Source: Acidaminobacter sp. (GTDB lineage Bacteria > Bacillota_A > Clostridia > Peptostreptococcales > Acidaminobacteraceae). Taken from it: 64,000 nt of DNA. Below the pieces are notes generated by a model. That model was not told the DNA's origin. It saw nothing but the letters and a program-made list of their open reading frames with translations, and did no database searches. Both the position numbers and the translations under genes were made by a program. The stretch lies in the NCBI GenBank assembly GCA_009881125.1, contig WXFH01000001.1, positions 1 through 64,000 on the forward strand. Reading direction: 5' to 3'. Below are positions 43,036-50,740 of the stretch, one piece after another; positions within the stretch are counted from its first letter, which is position 1, and each line of letters starts with the position of its first letter.

Positions 43036-43428
43036 TTATCTTGCCTTCACCAAAGCGTCCTCAAGTACCGCTTCAACTTCGTGGGCTACAGCCATCAAAG
43101 CGGGGCTGGCGGCTTCCATCAGAAGAACCGTCGGTTTGAGGAGCCCCATCCGGGTCTTGCCCTCCTTGACATAGACCACTGCGCGGCAAGGCAGGAAATA
43201 GCCGGTTTCAATGTCTTCTTCAAGTGCCACTTTTGCCTTAGAAGGATTGCAGACCTCGAGAAGATGGAACTCAATGTCCGCTTCGATGCCTTTTTCTTTC
43301 AATTTTTCTTTGAAGTCCAGCTCCCAAAGCACCCCAAAGCTTTGCTTGGCGAGCTCCGCCTTGAGGGCCTCAATGGCCTGCGCCGGTGTTTTGTCCGTTA
43401 GTACGCTATATTTTACGGAGTTCATCAT
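43036..43428 (-). CDS. DUF302 domain protein
   Basis: The 130-residue protein follows the DUF302 pattern: AQAIEALKAELAKQSFGVLWELDFKEKLKEKG (given as a cue only in part), LEVCNPSKAKVALEEDIETGYFLPCRAVVY, then LLMEAASPAL. It is a small soluble protein of unknown role, sometimes linked to redox or sulfur genes. The ATG at 43428 is placed after AGGAGG; 43482 has no such site. It is monocistronic and lies upstream of the tRNA. Confidence 0.8.
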   Translation of the reverse strand: MMNSVKYSVLTDKTPAQAIEALKAELAKQSFGVLWELDFKEKLKEKGIEADIEFHLLEVCNPSKAKVALEEDIETGYFLPCRAVVYVKEGKTRMGLLKPTVLLMEAASPALMAVAHEVEAVLEDALVKAR

Positions 43429-43617
43429 GCTGTTGCCTCCTTTAGTGTTTTGGTAATTCTTACCCAAAGCAGAGCGCTTCAAAAACTTAATCCTTGAAAC
43501 CTGCCTGTCGGATATTGAAAAAAACCTGACAAATGGTTAACATGGTAGGTGATGATGGTTTTATAAAGACTTGAAGCCGAGAGAATTGAACCTCTGCCTG
43601 AAGGGTGTGGGTGGGTG

Positions 43618-43626
43618 ACCATCGGC
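43618..43626 (-). repeat. Dispersed 9-mer motif before degV-like gene
   Basis: An exact copy in the context GGGTGACCATCGGCAAAAAC, 31 bases before the DegV start. The gap 43429-43656 otherwise shows nothing coding. Confidence 0.75.
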
Positions 43627-43656
43627 AAAAACTTATTTTTGAAAGGAGACGATCAC

Positions 43657-44511
43657 ATGATTCGACTCGTAACGGACAGCGCTTCCGACCTGTCCTATGA
43701 CCTGATCGCGGAATATAATCTCAGCGTCGCGCCGCTCCTCGTCCATGATGACGAGCACCAGTACCGGGACGCGGTGGACATTCAGCCTAAAACGGTTTAC
43801 GACCGCATGCGCGGGGGCCAGAGCTTCAAGACCTCCCAAGCGACACCGGAATCCTTCCTGGAGATCTTTAAATCCTTTTCGGACGAGGATGAAGTCCTGT
43901 ATCTGGCGTTCTCCTCCGGTCTGTCCGGCACCTACAACTCCGGCCTGATCGCCCGGGACCTCTACAAGGAGGAGGGTGGCAAGGCGAGAATCGAGATTCT
44001 GGATACCCAGGCGGCGTCGGGGGCTTTTGGCCTGATCGTCTATGAAGTCGCGAAGCGCGCCAAGGCGGGCACTGATTTCGAAGGGCTCCTTGCCTATGCC
44101 CAGTCCCTGATTCCGCGCAGCGAGCACCTGTTTACGGTGGACGACCTGGAATATCTCTTCAGGGGAGGCCGATTATCACGTTCCTCCGCCCTCATAGGCG
44201 GGCTTCTGAACATAAAGCCAATCCTGACAGTAGCAGAGGGCAAGCTGACGCCTCTCGAGAAGACCCGCGGACGCCTGAAATCCATCAAACGGATTTCCGA
44301 GCTGATGGGCGAGCGGACGGGCGGCAATCTCAAAGGGCAGACGGTGTTCATTTATCACGGTGACGACCTGGAAGCGGCCCACAAGCTGCAGGAGCTGATC
44401 CGGGAAGCCTACGGCGCGGAGTCCTTTATCATTGGTGAGGTCGGCGCGGTTATAGGCGCTCATACCGGACCGGGGGTCCTGGCGGCCTTTTACCTGAAGC
44501 CGGTCGAATAA
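43657..44511 (+). CDS. DegV-family fatty-acid-binding protein
   Basis: The 284-residue protein starts MIRLVTDSASDLSYDL and has the DegV motifs TSQATPESF, LAFSSGLSGTYNSG, LFTVDDLEYLFRGGRLS and IKPILTVAEGKL. DegV/FakB proteins present bound fatty acids to the FakA kinase for phospholipid synthesis; fakA is not in the window. GAAAGGAG precedes the ATG at 43657, so an upstream start at 43615 was rejected. Confidence 0.9.
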   Translation: MIRLVTDSASDLSYDLIAEYNLSVAPLLVHDDEHQYRDAVDIQPKTVYDRMRGGQSFKTSQATPESFLEIFKSFSDEDEVLYLAFSSGLSGTYNSGLIARDLYKEEGGKARIEILDTQAASGAFGLIVYEVAKRAKAGTDFEGLLAYAQSLIPRSEHLFTVDDLEYLFRGGRLSRSSALIGGLLNIKPILTVAEGKLTPLEKTRGRLKSIKRISELMGERTGGNLKGQTVFIYHGDDLEAAHKLQELIREAYGAESFIIGEVGAVIGAHTGPGVLAAFYLKPVE

Positions 44512-44545
44512 AAGCGAACCAAACTCAAGCTGCTTCTGCCAGACA

Positions 44546-44577
44546 AACGCCCTGCACGTGCCTGCGCGGCGTTTTTT
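44546..44577 (+). terminator. Intrinsic terminator after the degV-like gene
   Basis: AACGCC (44546-44551) pairs with GGCGTT (44568-44573), with an inner GCA/TGC stem, and TTTTTT follows. Confidence 0.7.
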
Positions 44578-44622
44578 CTGTAAGAAAGGCCCTTTGGGGC
44601 AAATACGATAAGGCGGTGCATT

Positions 44623-45690
44623 ATGACATTCAAATCCATTCACAAACAGGTTAAAGGAACTCGCAGTTTTTTTGCTCTTTTGTTGGTATTATCTCTGACG
44701 CTGGGCCTCTTGGCGGGCTGCGCCCCTAAGGCTGAAACTCCTGAAGCGGCTCCGGCACCTGCGCCTGCAGAACCGGCAGTCATTGAAACGCCAATCAAGG
44801 TAGCGGCGCTTAAAGGTCCAACGGGTATGGGTCTCGTTTACCTCATGGGCGGGCCGGATGAGGCCAGACCTTATGAGTTCAGCTTATTTGGCGCGCCGGA
44901 TGAACTCGTTGGCAAAATAGTCAGCGGCGAGGTCGACATGGCGGCAGTGCCGACCAACCTCGCGGCGTCCCTCTATAATAAGACGGAAGGCGGCGTGCGC
45001 TATATTGCTACGAACACCCTGGGCGTCAACTACGTGCTGACCACCGATCCGTCGATTGACAGCTTTGAGGCGCTGAGGGGCAAGACCATCGGCATCAGCG
45101 GTCTTGGGACTACAGCGGAGTTTATTTTCAAACACCTGCTCACCGAAAACGGCATTGATCCGGAAAAGGATGTCACACTTGACTTTTCGCTTCAGCACGC
45201 GGACCTGGCATCAATGCTGACAGCGGGTAAAGTTGATATTGCGGTGCTGCCGCAGCCTTTCGTGACGACATCCATGATGGCCAACGAAAATATTAAGATT
45301 GCTATAGACTTAACGGCGGCCTGGGCAGAAGTGGAAAGTAAGGACGCGGTGCTTCCTACCGGCGGTATGATCGTGAGAACGGACTATCTGGAAGCGCATC
45401 CTGAGGCAGTGCAGCGCTTTTTGACGGACTACGCGGCTTCTGTGGAGCAGGTCAACGCGGACCCTAAGGCGGCGTCGCTGCTGGTAGAGCAGTTCGGGAT
45501 TCTGCCTAAGGCAGCCATCGCAGAAAAGGCTATTCCAATGTCCAATATCGTCTTTATCAACGCAGAGGATTCGAAGACGTTCCTGATGTCGTTCTTTGAG
45601 ATTATGATGGCTTATGATCCTAAGACCATCGGCGGGGCTATGCCGGATGATGCGTTGTTCGCGCCTGCTGATCTTTCAACGGTGAAATAA
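44623..45690 (+). CDS. NitT/TauT-type ABC substrate-binding lipoprotein
   Basis: The 355-residue protein has a long signal ending in the lipobox GLLAGC, a Pro/Ala/Glu linker and a type 2 periplasmic-binding fold (LKGPTGMGLVYLM, AAVPTNLAASLYNK, GKTIGISGLGTTAEFIFKHLL). It resembles binding proteins for sulfonates, nitrate or thiamine precursors; the ligand is unknown. It is the first gene of an ABC operon with a permease and an ATPase. Two exact copies of the 9-mer motif (45085, 45625) encode Thr-Ile-Gly in it. Confidence 0.85.
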   Translation: MTFKSIHKQVKGTRSFFALLLVLSLTLGLLAGCAPKAETPEAAPAPAPAEPAVIETPIKVAALKGPTGMGLVYLMGGPDEARPYEFSLFGAPDELVGKIVSGEVDMAAVPTNLAASLYNKTEGGVRYIATNTLGVNYVLTTDPSIDSFEALRGKTIGISGLGTTAEFIFKHLLTENGIDPEKDVTLDFSLQHADLASMLTAGKVDIAVLPQPFVTTSMMANENIKIAIDLTAAWAEVESKDAVLPTGGMIVRTDYLEAHPEAVQRFLTDYAASVEQVNADPKAASLLVEQFGILPKAAIAEKAIPMSNIVFINAEDSKTFLMSFFEIMMAYDPKTIGGAMPDDALFAPADLSTVK

Positions 45691-45691
45691 A

Positions 45692-46456
45692 GTGGCGACC
45701 GGCAAAAGTCTAAGCCGGATCGCGGGGGGAATTGGAGTAGCTGTCTTCTGGATGCTGCTCTGGCACGCGGGGTACCGGCTCGTGGGGTCGTCGCTGATTC
45801 TGCCTTCGCCACTGAGCGTGTTTGCCAGGCTTTCTACGCTGATTTTTGAGCAGGATTTCCTGCTGGCGGTTCTGTGGTCAGTCTATCGCGTGGTGATGAG
45901 TCTGGTTCTGGCGGTTGGCCTTGGGGTAATCCTGGGGGGCGTTTCCTTTGTGTCGCCGGTACTGCGAAGGCTGATCGCGCCTGCCATGCTGGCGATTAGG
46001 AGCGCGCCGGTGGTGTCTTTTATAGTCCTGGCCACGCTGTGGGTGGACTCGAATTATGTTCCAATTCTAATTTCAATTTTAATGTGCCTCCCGGTGGTTT
46101 GGGGCAACGTACTGCAGGGGCTTAGGGCAGTGGATGAGCGATTGGTGGAGATGGCGACGCTGTATGGCGTCAGGCGTGCCAGGGTATGGAAGCAGCTCTA
46201 CCTGCGGTCGGTCTGGCCTTATCTGAGCGCGGCACTCTTTACGTGCCTGGGTCTTGGCTTCAAGGTCACCGTGGCGGCAGAGGTCCTGACCAGTCCCCGT
46301 TATGCTATTGGCTACCGGCTCTATGTCAGCAAGCTATACTTGGACACAGAAGAGGCTTATGCCTGGACCTTTGTGATTTTAATCCTGAGCCTGCTGTTTG
46401 AGGTTTGGTTGAAGGTATTCCTGAATCGTCTGCGTAAGAGGAGGGAAGCGGCATGA
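45692..46456 (+). CDS. NitT/TauT-type ABC permease
   Basis: The 254-residue protein has six membrane helices and the cytoplasmic EAA-like loop RLVEMATLYGVRRARVWKQLYL. The start is GTG, one base after the binding-protein stop. It overlaps the ATPase gene by four bases. It forms the channel of the importer. Confidence 0.87.
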   Translation: MATGKSLSRIAGGIGVAVFWMLLWHAGYRLVGSSLILPSPLSVFARLSTLIFEQDFLLAVLWSVYRVVMSLVLAVGLGVILGGVSFVSPVLRRLIAPAMLAIRSAPVVSFIVLATLWVDSNYVPILISILMCLPVVWGNVLQGLRAVDERLVEMATLYGVRRARVWKQLYLRSVWPYLSAALFTCLGLGFKVTVAAEVLTSPRYAIGYRLYVSKLYLDTEEAYAWTFVILILSLLFEVWLKVFLNRLRKRREAA

Positions 46457-47166
46457 TTCAAGCTGAAGCGTTGTCGAAGAAAAAGGGCGGAACCGTCATC
46501 CTGAATGAGTTTTCTCTTGAGATTAAGACGGGGCGGGTCACCGCGCTCCTGGGGCCATCGGGGAGTGGGAAGACCACTCTGTTGAGGCTGCTGGGGGGGA
46601 TAGACCTCCCGGATCAAGGCGTCCTTCGCGGTCTTCCTGAAACAGGGCCGGCCTTTGTCTTCCAGGATCACCGAGTCATCCCTTGGCTGAATGTGGAGGA
46701 GAACGTTGCCTTTGCTTTGCCGGAGGACTGGACAGCGGAGCAGCGAGAGCAAGCGATCGACGAGAGCCTGACGCTGACGCGCCTGACGTCTCTCAGGCGG
46801 CGTCTGCCAAACGCCCTCAGCGGCGGCCAGGCGAGCCGGATTGATCTGGCGCGGGCGCTGGCGACCGGCCGGCGTCTGATGCTGCTTGATGAGCCTTTCA
46901 AGGGGCTCGACCTGGAGCTCAAGCTTGAGCTGATGGAGGACTTCGGGATCATTATGTCACAGTCAGAGGTGACAGCAGTTTTAGTCACCCATGATCTAGA
47001 CGAGGCGCTCCTGACGGCGGACACTGTTGTGGTGGTCAGCGGGCCGCCGCTGCGGATTGTGGAGGTGCTTGAAGTGCCACTGGCCAAGGTCGGCAGATCC
47101 ATGTTTGATCCGGCGCTTAACGCGCTGAGACAAAGGCTGTATCGTTTGTTGGTGAGTGAAAAGTGA
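46453..47166 (+). CDS. NitT/TauT-type ABC ATPase
   Basis: The 237-residue protein has Walker A GPSGSGKTT, a Q-loop FVFQDHRVIPW, a signature that is slightly unusual (LSGGQASRIDLA), Walker B LMLLDEPFKGLD and the His switch VLVTHDLDEAL. It powers the importer encoded just upstream. The ATG lies within the permease stop region (ATGA). Confidence 0.9.
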   Translation: MIQAEALSKKKGGTVILNEFSLEIKTGRVTALLGPSGSGKTTLLRLLGGIDLPDQGVLRGLPETGPAFVFQDHRVIPWLNVEENVAFALPEDWTAEQREQAIDESLTLTRLTSLRRRLPNALSGGQASRIDLARALATGRRLMLLDEPFKGLDLELKLELMEDFGIIMSQSEVTAVLVTHDLDEALLTADTVVVVSGPPLRIVEVLEVPLAKVGRSMFDPALNALRQRLYRLLVSEK

Positions 47167-47174
47167 GAGCAATT

Positions 47175-47189
47175 TGAGAATCGCTCTCA
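47175..47189 (+). promoter_or_regulatory. Fur-box-like palindrome upstream of the RseC-like gene
   Basis: TGAGAATCGCTCTCA (core GAGA-ATCGC-TCTC) has the same layout as the site at 30633. A TATAAT at 47220-47225 is the probable -10 of the next gene, so the site is placed near its -35. Confidence 0.45.
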
Positions 47190-47287
47190 AAAAAAGTCAC
47201 ACTTTTTCCTGAAAAGGGGTATAATTTAAATAGGACCCCGTACACAGGGGGTTCCTAAACATCAACCTGAATCAGGAGGCTTTAAAA

Positions 47288-47704
47288 ATGGAAAAAAACG
47301 GACTTGTTGTCGGACTCCGGGGGAGTAAGGCTATCATAGAAATAGCGCGCATGTCGAGCTGCGGAGACAAATGCGCGACCTGCGCAGGCGGATGCAGTAC
47401 ACCGCCTCTGGTGGTAGAGGTGGACAACGCGCTTCAGGCAAAACAAGGGGATTTTGTAGTCCTCGAGGCGCCGGAGCACGCGATCATCCAATCGACTATG
47501 ATTATGTACACGCTTCCGCTGGTAGTCTTTATTCTGGGCGTAGTCCTGGGCATGCAGGTGTTCGCGGGTTTTGTGCCGGCGAATCCTGAGCTGGTGGGAA
47601 TCCTGACAGGCTTCATATTTCTTGTGTTTGCCTATGTCGGAATTGCCTTGTTTCGAAAAGATAAGCAGATCTTAAAAATGCGGACGATCCTGAAAAAACT
47701 GTGA
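47288..47704 (+). CDS. RseC/MucC-family (SoxR-reducing) protein
   Basis: The 138-residue protein has an N-terminal soluble domain with four clustered cysteines (CGDKCATCAGGC, residues ~22-33) and two membrane helices (~75-120). This is the RseC pattern, found with Rnf-type or SoxR-reducing systems and probably binding an Fe-S cluster. GGAGG lies before the ATG. It is followed after 13 bases by another small membrane protein gene. Confidence 0.82.
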   Translation: MEKNGLVVGLRGSKAIIEIARMSSCGDKCATCAGGCSTPPLVVEVDNALQAKQGDFVVLEAPEHAIIQSTMIMYTLPLVVFILGVVLGMQVFAGFVPANPELVGILTGFIFLVFAYVGIALFRKDKQILKMRTILKKL

Positions 47705-47717
47705 GGTGCATGGATCC

Positions 47718-48221
47718 ATGAAAGGCAAATGGATGGGCTTGGCGTTCATTGTCATAGGCGCGCTGCTGCTCTTAAAGAACGTGTTCAGCTTTGATTTCGA
47801 TGTGACGCTGTTTGTGCTGGGCGGACTGTTTCTGGCCGCCTATTTTGGGGTTCAGAAGAATGGCGGCCGCAACATTGGATTTTTGATTCCGGGTTCCATC
47901 CTTTTATTCCTGGGCTTCAATGATTTGGTGCAGTCGCTGAATCTGCTGCCCAGGTCACTCGAAAGTATGGCGCCTCTTGTCTTTATTGGTCTGTCTTTTG
48001 TGGTGATTTATGTGGTCAGTTCAGTTCTCGGTCCGAAAACAGCCCACTGGGCGCTTTTGGTGGGGGCCATTCTGCTTGCCATTGCAGCGCTGACTTTTGT
48101 GGCAGAGAATCACTGGATCTCCCGTGAGGTATTAGCGCTCTATGGGTTGCCGGTGGTACTGATCTTTGTGGGTGTAGTCATTCTGCTGAGGGCTGTCAGT
48201 GGTGCAGGGCGAAAATCATAG
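47718..48221 (+). CDS. Multi-pass membrane protein (LiaI/DUF5668-like)
   Basis: The 167-residue protein has five to six hydrophobic segments, and its start MKGKWMGLAFIVIGALLLLKNVF is typical of LiaI/LiaF-N-like DUF5668 proteins. No enzymatic motif is seen. A GTG at 47706 is in frame, but TGAGGTG placed before the ATG favours 47718. It probably shares a transcript with the RseC-like gene and ends at a strong terminator. Confidence 0.7.
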   Translation: MKGKWMGLAFIVIGALLLLKNVFSFDFDVTLFVLGGLFLAAYFGVQKNGGRNIGFLIPGSILLFLGFNDLVQSLNLLPRSLESMAPLVFIGLSFVVIYVVSSVLGPKTAHWALLVGAILLAIAALTFVAENHWISREVLALYGLPVVLIFVGVVILLRAVSGAGRKS

Positions 48222-48242
48222 GGTTGGCTGTAAGGTGTTTTG

Positions 48243-48277
48243 AACCCCCGCAGGCGCGTGCCGGCGGGGGTTTTTCA
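48243..48277 (+). terminator. Intrinsic terminator
   Basis: AACCCCCGC (48243-48251) pairs with GCGGGGGTT (48264-48272), followed by TTTT. The stretch 48278-48455 contains no recognisable element. Confidence 0.9.
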
Positions 48278-48455
48278 AAAGAGGGGGAAGGCGGGGTGAT
48301 AGGCATTCGCCGCAGATATTCGGCTCAAGCACTGTCGGAAGAGGGCGGCCTCGGTTTTGCCTGCTGTCCCGCCTTCCTGACTTCAAATTTCTCTGCGTGA
48401 TTCGCCTCCGTCTGGGTAAATAAATATCAGAAACGACAGAAAAGGTGGGATTGAT

Positions 48456-48818
48456 ATGACACTACAAGGCAAAAAGTCCCAGGCTCCTGAAATTTATAGT
48501 GACGGCGCGCGGAAGATTTTCTACAACGGCCAGATGGCAGATGTGGAACGACCCGTTTATATCGATATGACGTCATTGTTTGATAATTTTGTGACTGTGG
48601 TGCTCTCCAGGCGCGCAGAACCCAGATCTGTGATTGGATTTGAAATGATTTTGGAAAAGGACGTGCACAGCGTCGTCGCCAAGGTCGTCAGCGTGCGGCA
48701 GACCGCCATGGGCTATGAGACCCGGGTACTGATCGAGTTTATCCCTGAGGAGCTGATCCGCGAAATTGAGGAGCATCTCTCACGTCAGGCCCTTGTTCTT
48801 GAAGATGACTATGAGTAA
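48456..48818 (+). CDS. Hypothetical protein, possibly PilZ-like
   Basis: The 120-residue soluble protein starts MTLQGKKSQAPEIYSDG and ends in an acidic helix. The middle (VTVVLSRRAEPRSVIGFEMIL, then AKVVSVRQTAMGYETRVLIEFI) looks like a beta-barrel of PilZ type, but the RxxxR and (D/N)xSxxG motifs of c-di-GMP binding are not evident. I do not recognise it. GGTGGGAT precedes the ATG. It is a separate transcription unit before the tyrS leader. Confidence 0.65.
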   Translation: MTLQGKKSQAPEIYSDGARKIFYNGQMADVERPVYIDMTSLFDNFVTVVLSRRAEPRSVIGFEMILEKDVHSVVAKVVSVRQTAMGYETRVLIEFIPEELIREIEEHLSRQALVLEDDYE

Positions 48819-48822
48819 CATC

Positions 48823-48851
48823 TTGACAGCCGGCTGCAAAACGGCTAGGAT
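48823..48851 (+). promoter_or_regulatory. Promoter of the tyrS T-box transcript
   Basis: TTGACA (48823-48828), 17 bases, TAGGAT (48846-48851). It lies just upstream of the T-box leader. Confidence 0.75.
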
Positions 48852-48869
48852 AGGGACATAGTTAATCTA

Positions 48870-49172
48870 AAGAGCAAAGAGCAGTGACGAAACAAAGTAG
48901 TCCGGTACATGGGATTCAGAGAGCAGGTCGGTGGTGCGAGACCTGACGAAGGTATGGGATGAATTACGGTTTTCCGAGCTTCAGAACGGTTTCTTTCGCC
49001 GCTGTCAAACAGGGGTGAGCCAGGCCGGGCTGCGCGGGCGCGCGTTAAGACGCCTTCAAGATACCATCGGCAGAGGCTTTGATTTTTAAGGTCTTGGCGA
49101 CAAAAGGATGGTATGAATTAAGGTGGTACCACGAGCCCTCTCGTCCTTAACCAGGACGGGAGGGTTTTTTGT
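48870..49172 (+). ncRNA. T-box leader (tyrosine) with terminator
   Basis: A leader of about 300 bases ends in the T-box sequence AAGGTGGTACCACG (49120-49133) and a terminator (CCCTCTCGTCCT 49136-49147, AGGACGGGAGGG 49153-49164, then T6). A GAATTAC segment offers UAC (48965-48967) as the tyrosine specifier codon. Uncharged tRNA-Tyr would favour the antiterminator and tyrS expression. An exact copy of the 9-mer motif lies at 49063. Confidence 0.92.
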
Positions 49173-49231
49173 TATTTTTGAAGCATGGAAGTTTAAAATC
49201 AGTCAATTTTGTGAGGGAGGTTCACATTAAC

Positions 49232-50464
49232 ATGCAAAACGTTTTTGATGTATTGAAGGCGCGGGGCTTCATTGAGCAGGCCACGCACGAAGAGGAGCTC
49301 AGAGAGCTTCTGGGCAAGGAATCGGTCACATTCTACATTGGTTTTGACCCAACGGCGGACAGCCTGCACATTGGTCACTTCATCCAGATCATGGTCATGA
49401 TGCACATGCAGCGCCACGGCCACAAGCCTATTGCCCTGGTGGGCGACGGCACGGTCAAGGTCGGGGATCCGTCCGGCAAGACGGAGATGCGGCAAATGCT
49501 GGTCTACGACACGATCAACGCGAACGCGGCGAAGATCAAGCGCCAGCTTCAGAACCATCTGACCATTGATGGCGTCACGGGCTTCATGGACAACAACGCC
49601 AAGTGGCTGGACCACCTGAACTACATTGAATTCCTGCGGGATGTGGGCTCGAAGTTCTCGGTCAACCGCATGCTGTCGGCGGAGTGCTTCAAGTCGCGCC
49701 TGGAGCGGGGCCTGTCGTTCCTGGAGTTCAACTACATGATCATGCAGGCGTACGACTTCCTGGAGCTTTACAGACGCTACAACTGTAAGATGCAGCTGGG
49801 CGGCAACGACCAGTGGTCCAACATCCTGGCGGGCGTCGAGCTCGTGCGCAAGGCGGATCAGGGCGAGGTGTTCGGCCTGACGTTTAAACTGCTGACGACT
49901 TCCGATGGTCGCAAAATGGGCAAAACCGAAGCGGGCGCCATCTGGATCGATCCGGAGAAGACGTCCCCATACGAGCTGTTCCAGTACTTCAGAAACGTGG
50001 AAGACGCGGACGTCGAGAACTGCCTCAGACTCCTCACCTTCCTGTCGCTGGAGGAAATCGAGGCGCTTGTTGAGGTCGAAGGCTCAGAGATCAACAAGGC
50101 TAAAGAGGTTTTGGCTTACGAGATCACCAATATCATTCACGGCAAGGACGAGGCGGACAAGGCATTGGCTGCGGCTCGCGCGCTCTTCGGCAATTCCGGG
50201 GATCTGGCAGAGATGCCGACTACGGAGATGGCGGCCGCTGATTTCGCTGATGGCAAGGGCATGAACATTATAGATTTGCTCATGGCTGCCGGACTCATCC
50301 CGTCCAAGGGCGAGGGCAGAAGACTGATCGCTCAGAAGGGTATCACTCTTGGCGGCGAAGTCGTGGAGAGCCACGAGCTGGTCGTCGGAGCTGAGCGCTT
50401 CGAAGACGGCGCGCTGATGATCCGCAAGGGCAAGAAGATTTATCACAGGATTGTGCTGAAGTAA
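49232..50464 (+). CDS. tyrS: Tyrosyl-tRNA synthetase
   Basis: The 410-residue class I synthetase has [16 protein letters not shown] (HIGH motif), the tyrosine pocket [14 protein letters not shown] and [11 protein letters not shown], a KMGKT version of the KMSKS loop, and a C-terminal S4 domain. The ATG at 49232 follows GGGAGG; an earlier ORF start at 49169 lies inside the T-box terminator and was rejected. Control is by the tyrosine T-box. Confidence 0.95.
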   Translation: MQNVFDVLKARGFIEQATHEEELRELLGKESVTFYIGFDPTADSLHIGHFIQIMVMMHMQRHGHKPIALVGDGTVKVGDPSGKTEMRQMLVYDTINANAAKIKRQLQNHLTIDGVTGFMDNNAKWLDHLNYIEFLRDVGSKFSVNRMLSAECFKSRLERGLSFLEFNYMIMQAYDFLELYRRYNCKMQLGGNDQWSNILAGVELVRKADQGEVFGLTFKLLTTSDGRKMGKTEAGAIWIDPEKTSPYELFQYFRNVEDADVENCLRLLTFLSLEEIEALVEVEGSEINKAKEVLAYEITNIIHGKDEADKALAAARALFGNSGDLAEMPTTEMAAADFADGKGMNIIDLLMAAGLIPSKGEGRRLIAQKGITLGGEVVESHELVVGAERFEDGALMIRKGKKIYHRIVLK

Positions 50465-50474
50465 ATGAGAATAA

Positions 50475-50527
50475 GGTGCCTGACACCAATTTCCTTTTTG
50501 GAAATCGGTGTCAGGCACTTTTTTTTA
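50475..50527 (+). terminator. tyrS terminator built from 24-bp-family cores
   Basis: GGTGCCTGACACC plus ATTTCC pairs with GGAAAT plus GGTGTCAGGCA in a near-perfect stem with a five-base T loop, then T8. The stem arms are two facing copies of the palindromic family. Confidence 0.9.
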
Positions 50528-50537
50528 GGGAGGGAAG

Positions 50538-50556
50538 CTCGGTGTCTGACACCGAG
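50538..50556 (+). repeat. 24-bp-family element, perfect palindrome
   Basis: CTCGGTGTCTGACACCGAG is a near-perfect 19-base palindrome followed by TTTCTCTCC. It lies directly after the tyrS terminator. Confidence 0.8.
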
Positions 50557-50642
50557 TTTCTCTCCTTCTTAAGTAAAAAACATAAAAATGCAATGTAATT
50601 TGTTGTCCCAAACCAATGGTTTTTATGCTAAAGTAACAAAGG

Positions 50643-50652
50643 CGAACGTTCG
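50643..50652 (+). promoter_or_regulatory. Palindrome CGAACGTTCG before the BMP-type ABC operon
   Basis: A perfect 10-bp palindrome lies about 90 bases before the start codon of the ABC ATPase, in the expected leader. It contains CGAAC, the core of PurR-type boxes, but one site is weak evidence. No purine riboswitch pattern was seen in this leader. Confidence 0.3.
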
Positions 50653-50740
50653 TGTTTTGTAGAATCTTAACTCTACGAATTTTCAACCTATTTCGACAAT
50701 TCGTCCAGGGGTGGTACCTAATCGTGTCAGGGGGACTTTC

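Noticed and set aside
50557..50740. Purine riboswitch before the BMP-type importer
   Set aside because: The conserved junction sequences of the purine aptamer are not found; only a short CGAACGTTCG palindrome is seen.
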